Shown: positions 48,793-60,265 of the stretch, piece by piece
Layout of the letters: the number at the start of each line of letters is the position of its first letter
How positions within the stretch are numbered: the first letter of the stretch is position 1
Translations under genes and position numbers: made by a program
Source of the DNA: Galbula dea
Lineage: Eukaryota > Chordata > Aves > Piciformes > Galbulidae
DNA length: 64,000 nucleotides
Direction of reading: 5' to 3'
NCBI GenBank assembly: GCA_013399015.1
Contig: VWZX01002526.1
Span: 1,146,835-1,210,834 of the forward strand
Notes under the pieces: generated by a model
The model's input: the letters and a program-made list of their open reading frames with translations, nothing else
Told to the model about the DNA's origin: nothing
The model's database searches: none

Positions 48793-51700
48793 TCTGTTGG
48801 ATTTATCTAGGATTTAGCTTAACCTCTCAAAGCACCATTGTCATTGTTTCTCTCACTCTCTCCTATTTTCCTGCACATATTTGCATCCAACTGCCCAGGA
48901 AACCATTGTCTCTTCCCTGCATTTTGCCTGCAGCTGTCTGGTGACTCACAGCCTCCACCTAACACAATGGAATCTTTCACATTTACTTCCCAGATGTTGT
49001 CTCCATTGTCCCTTCACTTTACAGCATATCCTGTAACCTCCAGCATTATCTATTTCACAGCATTTCTCTCCACACTGTGCTGCTGGAAGGTTTACTTCCA
49101 GGTTTCAATGGGATAAAAAAGAGAATCAATCAGAAAGGAAGCCAACTTGCCAGACAGGAGTAGGTGAACAGCAGCTGGGGAAGAGCCTTGAATTTTTGTA
49201 CTGCTGAGCTGAAATTAGTGGGGTTGAGAGTGGAAAATGAACTTCCCAGTGCAGAAAACACTCAGCAATCCCATTCTCAGAACCTGGGTTTGCCATTCCA
49301 TACAACTGATTTTGTCACCTACCATTAGTGTTCTGAGTGGAACAGTTTTGGCAACACCTAAACTGTCTCAGAAACTTCTTTAGAAGTGACTCCCTAGCCC
49401 AGGCCAGAGCAAATGCCAGTGTCTGAAAAGGTTTAAGTGCACTGGTTGGTTTGCTGGTGTGGAAGAAGTCTACATACTCCACTATCTCTTACAGCACACA
49501 AACCATTTTGTTAGGTATCTTGTTGACACACTTCAAAATACACATATGCACACACATAAGCCACTAATCCTGTCATGACCAAAATCACTTGCTCTATGAA
49601 TATGTTTACACTTATTTTGTGCTATTACAGAACATGATGACTTCAGATTATGTCCCATAACTAAAGCTGGAACACAGGTGAGGAAAATGTCCAAGCATCC
49701 TATTTCTTCTTGTTCTTTCCATGGCCTATTATGATTCTTAGAATCTAGCATGGATACAGCCATATACCTCCTCTTTCTCATTTTTATGCACTTCCACTAA
49801 GCTCATCAGTCATCAGGGTGGGATAGGTTAAGTTACAAGATGTCTACATGCAAGTTTGTTGTCTGGACTCCCCTTGTGGTCAATGCAAAGTGGTAGCTCT
49901 CTCTAGAGTGCCAGCCATCTCACCCTCAGGTAGATATCTGACCTAATTCAAATGAATTTCCATCTAGATATGCTTGTGTGTCCTCATAAAGTCAAAAGTT
50001 ATGAGCTGGCTGAACAAGTGTACATGGTAAACATCTGAAAGCAGGCAGGAGTCACACCTAAACCTACACCACAGAGTCTGGAGAGCATGCAAGGTTATAC
50101 AGCAAGAGGATGACAACTATGCTAGCACCACTTAGTCTTCTTTCACTGGAGGTGAACACCATGTAAGGTGGGCTCTCAGAAAATGATACATGTTCCCATC
50201 TCAGCCACCAGTGTTCCCAGAGCAACAGACCATCAGTGAAGATGGACTGAAAATGACATGGCTGGTAGAGACCAATGAAGCTTGCTCTAGGCAACTCCAG
50301 AGCCTGTCTTTCTCTTTGTGTCAACCCAATGGGTGGCAGTGAAACCATGCTGATTTCTGTCTCACTTCTTTCTTGGGCTTTTTTTTTTGGCACAGTGTTG
50401 CCCAGACATGGGGTTTTTTTTCAGAGCAGATCTTCTTTCACACAGGAAAACTGGGTCTCAGTCACAGAGGCTTTCACATCAGCTGTGCAACTTCATTTTG
50501 TGACTATTTTCTTGCATCCTCCCATTTGTCCTGCTCAATGACAAGCTTTCAAAGAACATCCAAGGGCTGAATTCCAATGTTGGAGTTTTGGAAAGGTGTC
50601 TTTTGCAGATGCTGCTTATTAAGTAGTTTAACAAGTCATTACCCCTTAGGATGCATCTTCTTGCTCACACTGAAGCAGCTAGGGAGGAGAAGGGATCTCT
50701 GGGAATTGGGTTAATTAATCCAACTGCAAACAGTAATTAGACTTTATCGTAATCAACAAATTAATTCTTCCAACTCAGTAGTTAATGTAATGAGCAAAAG
50801 AAACACAAGCAGCTCTTGCAAGACATGAACCTCAGCTTAGAAAATAAAGGAGCAAAGGCCATTTAAACCAATTAAGAGAGAGTACAGAGAAGGAGATACT
50901 CAGAGGGGAGGTGGCTGTGGGATATATGGCACAGTTAAGCTGGTGATTTTCCTTTGCAGAATTGCTTTGAAACTGATTTCTGTTCAACCTCTAATGTCTC
51001 CCACACTTTCCCAGTTTTGTTCTGAGTCTTGTCCTCTCTTCCTCAACTCTTCTTGAATAGCTCTCTTGGAAACTGTATTTTCTTCATGCTCAAAATAATA
51101 GTACTATGGTACTATAATGGAGGAAGATGTTATGTTACGAACATATCAGTGCCTCCTCCTTGCATAAGGGCTCTACTGGAATGTCAATAGGAGCACAGTG
51201 TTTTACTGGTGCAACTGCAAACATGTTGTCACACTGGCCAACTCCAGTGCTGGTGGCAGGAGAAAAAGACATTAGCATCATCCTGCACCAGGGTTCACAA
51301 TCAGCTGGGTAGTGCCATGCAAAGACTTGTTCAGGAAGTTAAACTTGCTTCCTTAAGGTTAATTGAAGCATTTTCCACTGTGGACATGTTGAAAAAGACT
51401 GGGCACATTTAATCATGTCAATACAGGAGGTCACTTACACCAAGCAAAAGAACCACAGCAGCTGGGGATGTATTAACACTTGTACACAGTTCAGAGTGGT
51501 TGTGGCACCTACCTAAATATTGTCATTGTGCAGGAAAGGTAAGTTCCTCTTCTCCTGCTATCTCTGTCTCCTCAAACAATTATCTCAAACCTCCCTGCCT
51601 CTGAGACCTCTAACACATTTTTGCTGAAGTTATTTCTGTCATTACTACCTTTAAGGTCATCAGCATGTGAAAAAGGCAAAAAGTCATTATCTGGTCTAAT

Positions 51701-52484
51701 GGTCTATGCCCTGAGGTTGTTAGGGGACAAGCACAGATGACATGCAGCTGTACTCCCTTCCTCACCACTACATGCTACTCTTCCTCATACATACACCATT
51801 CATACTGTGATTATAGATACACCAGTCCAAACTAGGTTTATTGTGCCTCTGTATGATTAGGGGCTCTTTAGTCAAATAAGTCAGGCTGTAAGCTCAATGG
51901 CCAAAGTCCAGATGTCTGCATCCCCTCTGCCTTCTCCCATCCTGGAAGTGTGATAGTCCCTGGCAGAAGGTGGCTGCATCTCTCATCACTGCAGCAAGAT
52001 TTATCACAACTTGTCTGTCCCAGTCTTATATCATCTGGCAGCTGTGTAGGTGGCTAAAGGAACTGAAGCACAAAACCAATAAAGAAATAGCTTCCTATAG
52101 TACTTAACTATTTTACATTTGGGAATGAGATGAGGGAATGGCTCAATTTTGCTTTCCCTCTGAGAAAGGGCTGTAAGTCAGCTAGTGATGCTGTGCAGGA
52201 GAAAATAAAAGTGGTACCTCCAACAACAACATTGCTGTGAATATTCAGTAACTACTGGCACTATTCAGTAGGCACTCTGTGAGTCTGTGCAGGATGGGGA
52301 GCAGACAGAGGAGGTTCTAAGGCATATGTAATCATGCCTGATGTTTACAGATGAGGGACATCTGGATAAATGCAGTGGTAGTGGATGAATTTTAAAGGAA
52401 GAGAGAGTGGAAGAGTGATGTGCATTGCAGAACAACAAATAAAAGCAAACAAAGAAACTTTGTTTGCTGAGGACTATAAGTTAT
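48793..52484. other. Unique non-coding sequence with a homeodomain-rich segment
   Basis: No gene recognised. Two poly(T) runs lie near 50380 and 50413. The segment 50700-50800 has closely packed TTAATTAATCC, GTAATTAG, TTTATCGTAATC and AATTAATTC, and retains a CpG. Confidence 0.45.
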
Positions 52485-52916
52485 GTGATGGGGTAGACAT
52501 GCTGGAGGGAAGGGACACCATCCAGAGGAACCTTGAGGCTTGAGAGGTGGCCTTTGTGAACATCATGAAGTTCAACAAGGCCAAGTGCAAGGTCCTGCAC
52601 TTGTGTCAAGGCAATCCCAAGCAAAAATACAGGCTGGTCAGAGAATGAATTGAGAGCAACCCTGAGGTGAAGGACTTGGGAGGTGTTGGTTAATGATAAA
52701 CTCAACATGTCCTGACAATGTGCATTAGAAGCCTGGAAAGCCAACTGTATCCTGGGCTGCATCAAAAGAAGTGTGGCCAGAAGGTCAAGGGAGGGGATTG
52801 TCCTCCTCTACTCCACTCTTCAGAGGGTTCATCTGGAGTGCTGTTTTCAGCTCTAGGACTCCCAAAATGAGAAGGAGATGGACATGTTGGATAGAGTCCA
52901 GAGGAGGGCCACAAAA
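52485..52916 (+). mobile_element. CR1: CR1 LINE, internal ORF2 fragment without tail
   Basis: Sense-strand CR1 coding blocks upstream of the usual tail are present: AAGTTCAACAAGGCCAAGTG, CAAGGTCCTGCACTTGTGTC, TATCCTGGGCTGCATCAAAA, GAAGTGTGGCCAGAAGGTCA and GAGTCCAGAGGAGGGCCACA. These encode the ORF2 portion after the reverse transcriptase core. Reading frames are broken by indels. Homology ends at about 52916 and no octamer tail follows, so the 3' end has been lost by deletion. Confidence 0.93.
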
Positions 52917-54094
52917 CATATCCTTCAGTTTGTGTTTTGGCTCCCAATTCCCTCCTTCACTTTGGTATTTTATTCTTTCCTTGACAAATCATTGCATTGC
53001 AGTGAGCCCTGATCCAGGGGCTTTATAAATAATAATAATGACCATGCAAAAGATGAAATTCACTTAAGGGTATAATGACTAGAGGGATTAGAACTGCTGT
53101 ATATTTTTTATGGGTGTAATATGTCGTTTTCATTCTGTTGCCATAATGAAAATAACAAATTAACAGAAGCATTATGCAAATTCTACATTAAAAATGTCAT
53201 TTTTATTGGTCTATCTTAGCCAAAGAGAAGCTAAAGCAATAGCAGTCTTAACTGCCTAATAACCATGTTCTGAAAACTGAGAAGAAACTCACTTCAGCAT
53301 GGTTTGTCTTGGCTTTAAGATCATTTTTGGTGAGTTCAGTGGCAGTTTGCCTTCTCAGAGCAAAAAGTATGCTTAAATACATTTCTGAAGAGCAAGATGA
53401 CAGAATCAGTTTCAGTTCAAGGATATTTCTTGATCTCAATTACTTATCTTTGAAACAAGATCCCCACAAAACATCCTACTCTTTGCTCCTGCAAAATAGT
53501 TATGTGTAGCTTTTACCTGGAACTCCTTAAAGTCTTGCTGTTAATTCAGAAATGGCTACAAATATTTATCCAAGCACTAACTTCATCATGTTTTCTGCAG
53601 AAGACAGTACTGCCCTGCTCTCTTTGACATTAAGGGACATGGGGAATTTCTTTTCCAGCATACCCAGAACTTAATTTTGCTCCTAACCAGGAGGCAGTTT
53701 ACTGAAAATCCAGCAGTGCTTATTTTCTAACAGTCTTCAGTGGCTGTAAGAAATTCTTTTGTCCTTGTGTAAAGCACTTGTTATACACAGGAGAAGAAAA
53801 ATGTTAACAATAATCAGGGGATTCACACTTTGCTTTTGTTTATTAAACACCAACTCAGTAGTATAATGTAGTGATGAGATTTCAGTAATGCACTATAGTA
53901 CTGAAATTCATTATACTTAATCTAAAGGTAAAAGGAAATTCATTTTCTGTATCACTTTCAGATTGAAAAAAGTACCAGGTTCAGTCTGAAGAAAAAAAAT
54001 CTAGTGCTAGGAGCTGTATATTTTCTGCAAGAGAAACAATGACTGTAAATTCAAAATGAAGACAAAGAGCAGAGAGATGCTGGGAAACCACAGG
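52917..54094. other. Unique non-coding sequence
   Basis: No gene recognised. The segment 53100-53210 is AT-rich and includes a POU octamer ATGCAAAT at 53174-53181. Frames are at most 66 codons once antisense CR1 is set aside. Confidence 0.5.
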
Positions 54095-54205
54095 TTTAGA
54101 GTGATTAAAAGGGACAGTGTCTTGTCCTAAATGGGACAAATGGACAAGTCAGGATGAGAACCTGCATTTCTAAGCTTTCACTGCCCTACCTCACTGCTAA
54201 AAATC
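54095..54205 (-). mobile_element. Possible ancient MIR-like SINE relic
   Basis: TTTAGAGTGATTAAAAGGGA, CAGTGTCTTGTCCTAAATGG, then GGATGAGAACCTGCATTTCT and CTTTCACTGCCCTACC. This follows the antisense MIR order 'cagagaggttaagtgacttgccc', 'gggattcgaacccagg', 'tgctcttaaccac'. Diverged and with a shortened middle. Confidence 0.4.
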
Positions 54206-54723
54206 ACATCACCTTTCTATGCTTGGAAATGCTGCTTGAGTCTCCATTTGGCAGCAGTGTGGACTTAGGAGCTGTCTGTGCATTCCCTAGGAGAGCAGAT
54301 GCTCTGAGCTCAAAGACTCATTTAAAAAACAATCATAAAATATAATTAAAAAGAAAGGGGGGAAAGGGAAATAGCCATCAGACAAGTTCAAACACAAGCC
54401 AAACTAATCACAAGTCGAAAGAAATAAGTTTATTTCACAGCTACTGTATGGGGATAAATATGTGAAGTCATTTCCACAGGAGTTTAAAACCCAATAACAA
54501 TAAATGTGAAGCTCCTAGAAACTTGAGATTTCCATTCTGTGAAAATTATGACATCTTGAGAAGAGTTTTGTTGCACTGAAATGAAACAAAGCCAACTTTT
54601 GACATTTCTCACAAAATTTAATTGCCTGAAAGAGTCCTTAATTGTTTCAGCTCCATCAAGGCATCCCATTTGGCTTTGATGCATTGGAATATAGCTAGTT
54701 CATTTCATCACTGAAATTCAACC

Positions 54724-54743
54724 TATATATATATATATATATA
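54724..54743. repeat. (TA)10 microsatellite
   Basis: Twenty uninterrupted bases of alternating T and A. Self-complementary and likely length-polymorphic. Confidence 0.92.
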
Positions 54744-57094
54744 AACACTCCTCTTAAAATTAGGATTTGGTTATGATTCTTAAATTAAAATGGAAAATCA
54801 AATGAGCATAGGTGTTCTAAACAGGCAATTGGCATTCTAACTGTACTGGTAATTAGAAGTTAGACTAGTTATTGCTGGTAATCTGAACTCTCAGTGACCA
54901 TTTGACCCCAGCTTCCTAACTGGTGATTGCAGAACCAAGCAATATCTATTTATGAGAAATCTATGTGGTCAGACTGTCTTGATGATTAATTATAGTTCAT
55001 GTGACATAGCCAGGAGACCACATTTAGGTCAGACACTCAAGTCTCATATAGGGCACATGATGCTCAGGAAATGGTTGCATGTAAAAGAACTCTATTAAAG
55101 CCACCAGCTAACAAGAGGAGTCATACAGGACTGCTTAAGGCAATTAAAGTCAGGAAGAATAGTGTCCAGGGTTTTCTGAAATTAGAAACCAAGTTGTTGC
55201 TTTATTTCAAGGATGCTCAGGTTTTCATGCTTTAATAGCAAAATTTTGTTAAAATCTTTACTTTTCAAAAGACTTTAACATTTTACAGCAAAAGACACAT
55301 CTAGAAAAATATCCCATATGTGAATATTAAAGATACTTTTTGTCCAAGGATGGGTTTCATCTCCAAATTTCAGCACTTAAATGACACCATCTACATAGTG
55401 GTTTCTCCTACATGTGCACCAGTGGCAAACACCAAAGGAGCCAAGTAAGAAAATCAGTTCTTCCTGAAATGGATGCATATGATGAGAGTAAACCACATAA
55501 ACATAAGTGTTTGTTGCTATCCAAGACACTTCAAGCAGCTCAAGTATCCTCCTCTGACTAAGAAGCCTGTCTAGACTTGGTCTTTTGGCCACCTCACCTC
55601 TGCTGCCTTCACATCAGTGCCAATAACATAGGGTTGGACAAGAAAAAGTCACATCCATCAGGAGCTGTGGTGCTGAGGAGAAAGAGGACACTACACTCAA
55701 CATTAGCTTTGAAACTCCCAGCTCAGACACATCTCCAAAGAGAATACTCCTCATGAGTATTTCTGCAAGCCAGGACCACTACATGGGGTAGAAATTCTAC
55801 CAAACTCTCTTTATTGTTGTTCATAAGCTCAAGGTGATTTAACAGCATCAGAATACTGAGGGGGTGGGGAAAGAGAGTGAAGGGGGAAAAGAGAGAGAGA
55901 AAATAAAAAAGACATTGTATTTCTGCTCTACTGATAGTGTTCTGTGCTTTGTGAAACATGGCACGTGGGGAAGGAAAACAGGAACTGGCTTCCTTTGCCA
56001 GAGAAATGAAGGGAAGAGAGAATACACCTCTGCTCTCTGACTGAGATGAAAAACATGGCTTTGAACTGAAATAAGGGAATTTAGGCTTGGCACTGGGCAA
56101 AAAATAAATGAAACCAAAACAACCCAACAAAATCCCCCCTAAAAAGCCACAAAGGAACATACAGAAAGTCTGGGGTAGGGATAGGACATTCTCCATACAT
56201 GTGTAAAAACATTGCATGTTCTCAGAAACATCCATCCTGGAAAAATATAGAGTAGTTAATCATATTAATTTTCTCAGTTCCTTCCAGTTCTGTTTTCTCT
56301 GAAGAAAAGAGAAGGAGAAGACATAGGAAGGGAAAGGCATGAATAAGTATTCCAAACATGGCAATTCTACAGTGGCTAATTTTGACTAAGCAGCAAATAG
56401 GTAAAGATCTTTCTTAGGAGGGTTCTCATCCAGGGAACCATGTTCCTTTGTACACCCCAGTTCCTTTGGTGGCTTATTGTGCCCTTGGAATTTTTTGCCT
56501 CCTGGGGGTGATGTGTGAAGAGCAAATCATTTCTGACCACCATTTCTGCTCTCAATATCTCCCACAAAGCTTCACTTGGTGCTTCTGAGCTCTGGGAAGG
56601 CGAGGAGAAAGAAATCCAATCCTGATGAGTCTCAGCTTGCCAACTTCATTGCTGAACCAATGCATTATTCATACTTCTGTGACAGAGAGCAGTGAGTCTA
56701 ATGTGCAGAAATGAGCCTGGAGAACTTTCAGGTTATTGCTGGGGACTGAGGAATTCTGCTGTGGCTGCATAGCTCTTTGTGCTGGTTGTCAATGCTGTTC
56801 CAATACTCTTATACAAAATGCAATCCTACCATGTAAAGACTATTAGTGCCTTTTGTTTCCAGTGCTTTTTGGTTTGCAGATCCTGTCATCACATTTGTGC
56901 TGTTTGCCAGTTACTACTGGAAAATCTTAATGAGCTGAAAAGATGTTAGCCAATCTCATTCCAAAAACTCCTGGTAGAGCAAATATTTCACATTGCCCCT
57001 TATGGTGTTAGAATCAAGACAGAGTCACAATGGACTGCAAGTTTATTTCAACTGGCAGTCAAAATAAAGACATATATTTAGTGCTATGAGGGAA

Positions 57095-57132
57095 CATCCC
57101 CAAGTAATTGATAGAGCATCCCCAAGTAATTG
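57095..57132. repeat. 16-bp direct repeat with 22-bp period
   Basis: CATCCCCAAGTAATTG occurs at 57095-57110 and again, identical, at 57117-57132, separated by ATAGAG. Confidence 0.88.
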
Positions 57133-57599
57133 TGGACACTACAAGAATAAACCACAGACTGATGTTTAGTCTAACTTGCAATTCTCTGCAATACATTTCT
57201 CCCTGCTGCAGCTGTAAAGGCTAATAGGAACTTTGATTGTGCAAATCAGAATACATTAGGGTGACATCTTAAGATTATTTTCCCTCTGTTTAGTTTCAGT
57301 TTCCCTAGTGCAAGAAGGAACTGTGCAAATCATACAATGTCATAATGATGCAAAAAGAACCTATGCATGAAAACCAGAAAGAGCTTGATCTCTTTACTTG
57401 AACAAAACAAAGAAAGTTAAAGAGTTTGAAATGAGACTATAAATGTCTATGAAGGGAAAAGATATTGGCTAACAGGTGCTTGCAGTTTAGCAGAACATTA
57501 AGAAAGGGTTTAAGAATGCTTAGAGCAGGACCATTTGGTTTCCTATGCTGCTTTCTAGGATTGTCAGTAGTGGATGGGTAGGAAGAGTATCCCTCAAAT

Positions 57600-57790
57600 A
57601 GCTAAAAGGTTAATGTTGGCAAATTCAGAGGGAAATGAAGTTAAGACTTTTAATTGTAAGGGTAGTATAGCACCAAAACTTACTAAAGTTGCAGTGGATT
57701 CTCCATTACTGGGCAGGAGAGAAGTGGTTTCCTTAAATTTTAAGGTACTGTTCAAACAGTAAAGACTTCCAAGAATACCTCTGGTTTCTT
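57600..57790 (+). mobile_element. CR1: Ancient CR1-L-like LINE, ORF2 C-terminus relic
   Basis: TTGGCAAATTCAGAGGGAAA, then TTTTAATTGTAAGGGTAGTA and TTGCAGTGGATTCTCCATTA follow the old amniote CR1 order 'gacaaattcagactggaaat-tttaacagtgagggt-gtggattctccatcactgg'. The plus frame here reads KTFNCKGSIAPKLTKVAVDS then PLLG, a decayed version of the CR1 C-terminal pattern (F-L-V-HWNKLP-VVVDSPSL). It is much older than the tailed copy 0.9 kb to the right. Confidence 0.65.
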
Positions 57791-58697
57791 TTGCATGGGA
57801 AACCAACTGAAATAATTTCAATTGCTCCCTCTGGCTGTATGCTGTGTGACTTTGCCACTGAAATAAACCCCAGACTGGTCAGGATCTGTTAGGCTTTGCT
57901 CTTCTGTGTCTTCCACCTGATTTGCAGGAAAGGAGGGAGGAGGAGACATTTGGACACTGCTGAACAAAGAGAGTTCACACTTCCTCCAGAGACAGGCAAG
58001 TATAAACAAACTAACAAAACCAGATGGCATATTATAGCATTATGTCCAGGACTGAAAAATCTAACAAAACAAATGCAAGCAAGCAGAAAACAACATGTTC
58101 CCAAAATTGGAAGTATCATCTACTTCCTCCCTCACCCATAAAGATCACTCTCAATAGCATAGCAGTTGACTTATTCAGAGCTGGTACATTTATTACAAGG
58201 TACCTTTTATCCTGTGCAGAGATTTCACTCAGCCCAAAAATTGAATAATTTCACATCACACAAGCCTAATTCCCATTAATTTGTCCAGGTTTTGCCATAA
58301 TAACATTAATCCTGGTGAGCTAACATATAGTAGTAAGCTAATCACCATCTTTATGCTATTCTTGTTGCTACTCAGTGCTTATTAAACTCAATCTTTGCTA
58401 TCAAAACACACTTTAAACAAACAATCCCACACTTGTAAGACTCTCTGAACAGCTTATCAAGCCTTAAGTTGGGTTGCTATTAAGGTGGGATCCAACAATT
58501 CTGGTGATGAAGCTGAAAGTGGAAAGAATTTACTACATTTCACTATGTCTCAGATCACAGTGGGGGAGAGATCAGCTGGCTCTGACCAACTCCACTGTTA
58601 CTATATCCAGCAAAGTGAGAGTGAAAAGAAGCCCAGTGAGTATTGATAATGGGCTCACAAGTACAGGAAAGTCACATTCCTAGACAGCATCTGTGTG
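57791..58697. other. Unique non-coding sequence
   Basis: Overlapping frames of 70-81 codons on both strands at 57.8-58.25 kb; none is recognisable. No repeats noted. Confidence 0.5.
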
Positions 58698-58790
58698 ACC
58701 TGGTCTAGGGAATCCTGCTGTGGCAGGGGGTTTGGACTAGATGATCTTTCCAGGTCCCTTCCAACTCCTAAGATTCTGTGATTCTGTGTG
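58698..58790 (+). mobile_element. CR1: CR1 LINE, about 90-bp tail of the 'cctgctgtggcagg' type
   Basis: ACCTGGTCTAGGGAATCCTG, then CTGTGGCAGGGGGTTTGGAC, TAGATGATCTTTCCAGGTCC and GATTCTGTGATTCTGTGTG. Same subfamily and same 5' edge as 39588 and 40812. The 9-mer TCTGTGTGA lies immediately before the element (58690-58698) and again at its end (58783-58791). Confidence 0.96.
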
Positions 58791-58920
58791 ATCCTTAAAC
58801 AGAATCAGCCTTCAGAGAGCCCTTTTACTTCCCTAACATCACATCCCTCTAGGAGATGAGGGTTTAGCAACCTCATTAGAAAGATGAAGGAGGAGGAGTA
58901 GATGTTGGAAGATAAATGGC

Positions 58921-59020
58921 TTCATAGAGATTAGCAGAGTCCTCTGGAGGTTGTCTACTCCAACTACCTGCTCCAAGCAAAAAGTCAGCTAGAGGAGGGT
59001 GCTCAGGACCATGTCATCAC
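58921..59020 (-). mobile_element. CR1: Degraded CR1 LINE 3' fragment
   Basis: TCATAGAGATTAGCAGAGTC, then CTCTGGAGGTTGTCTACTCC, CAACTACCTGCTCCAAGCAA and GGGTGCTCAGGACCATGTC. This follows the antisense CR1 pattern 'gacctctggagatcatctagtccaac-ccctgctc-agcag-ttgcccaggaccatgtc', also visible at 60266. More diverged than its neighbours. Confidence 0.65.
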
Positions 59021-60265
59021 TGCTTAAACATAAGCAGCAATCTGATACATGTTGGTGTGTGAGACATCTGCAGAGGACTGAAGACTATGGCAGAAAACTT
59101 ACTGATGATGCAAACCCTTCTGCAGAAGCACCTGGAGACCAAGAGAGATACTCAAAAAACATCTCAAATGATGTGAGGGAACTGTGTATGGAGGCTGTAA
59201 TAACCATTTAGAGTCAACAAGGTACAGTCTACATGGAGGAATGGGACTTTGCCAACCATAAGTGTACATCAGGAGAGAAAATATTGCTTTGGATTTTACC
59301 TTGCACTTGGCTCCCACAGACACTTTATTAGGTCTGCATGCTCCCCTACAAACTGAAAGGAGGTGAGTCAAAATCATCAGAGTCATCAGGAACCCCTAAC
59401 CTGACATCAAAGGACTCAAGTGTGTTTTAGCAAGGCTTGTCAAAGCTGTCACTGTGATAACACTCCCCTTTGCAGCACAAAATCAGAGAACAGCAAAAAA
59501 ATAAATGAAAAGAATAAAAGAAAAAATATGGGTAAACACATAAAGGAAATAAAAACTAAGGAAATTGCATGAAGTTTTTATGTCACCTCATATTTTTGGG
59601 TTTAATATCCAAATCTTGCCTGCATAGGGAAGAACATAAATCACACCTATGGTTTATATTTTGCTAAGCAAAGTTATTAATCTGTTTAAACTACTCCAGA
59701 TTGTAATTATCACCCTTTACTGTGAAACTAAAGCTTGAGAATTTTTGATCTTTGGTATTATTTACTGAAGCTGTCCCTGGCTCAATAGTAATCTCATAAG
59801 AAAAACTGTAATCAATATCTTATTATAGAATTTTTTGGAGGCAAATTGGCTTTTATACCACAGAAGCCTATATATTTTCTTGTTTTAGTGAGCCTTTTCT
59901 CTCTGCCTATCTACTCCTTATTCATTTAATTTCAAATAATAAAAAAAAAAACCCAAACCAACAAATCCAATGATTTATTTTTAAAGCAAGCAAATCAAAT
60001 GGAATTTTTAGACACAGAGAAATGTCTATAGAGTGGAATGAACAGGGACCCAAGAGACTTGAAAGCCTCCTCCTGACTGTAACATGAGCCATCTGTGACT
60101 GAAGGCAGCCTTCACTTCAAGCTGCAGTCACCTTTTCTTTTTCACCTTTCTTACTGGAAAAGAAAAGGGGAAAAAGAATAAAAAGGTACTGCTTGTTTCA
60201 GCTTAAATACCACTCAGAAAGGAGGAGCAGGCAAAGGAATGAACTGTGGAGCAATACTAAACTTT
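59021..60265. other. Unique AT-rich non-coding sequence
   Basis: Contains an A-run with A/C-rich continuation at 59940-59966. The 95-codon minus frame at 59099-59386 has no recognisable motif. Confidence 0.5.

Larger units (their letters stand above)
54206..57599. other. Unique non-coding sequence
   Basis: Contains a (TA)n run at 54724-54743, an A/C-rich tract at 56109-56145 and a short duplication at 57095-57132. The longest frame of the window (170 codons, 55723-56235, minus) lies here. It is rich in Phe, Ser and Leu because the plus strand is purine-rich, and it matches no family I know. Confidence 0.5.

Noticed and set aside
52481..52765. 94-codon minus-strand frame
   Set aside because: It is the antisense of the CR1 ORF2 fragment at 52485-52916. 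Frames like this recur wherever CR1 is present.
55723..56235. Longest open frame, 170 codons, minus strand
   Set aside because: Rich in Phe, Ser and Leu because the plus strand is purine-rich here. It overlaps another antisense frame, shows no domain, and its length is within chance for 64 kb.
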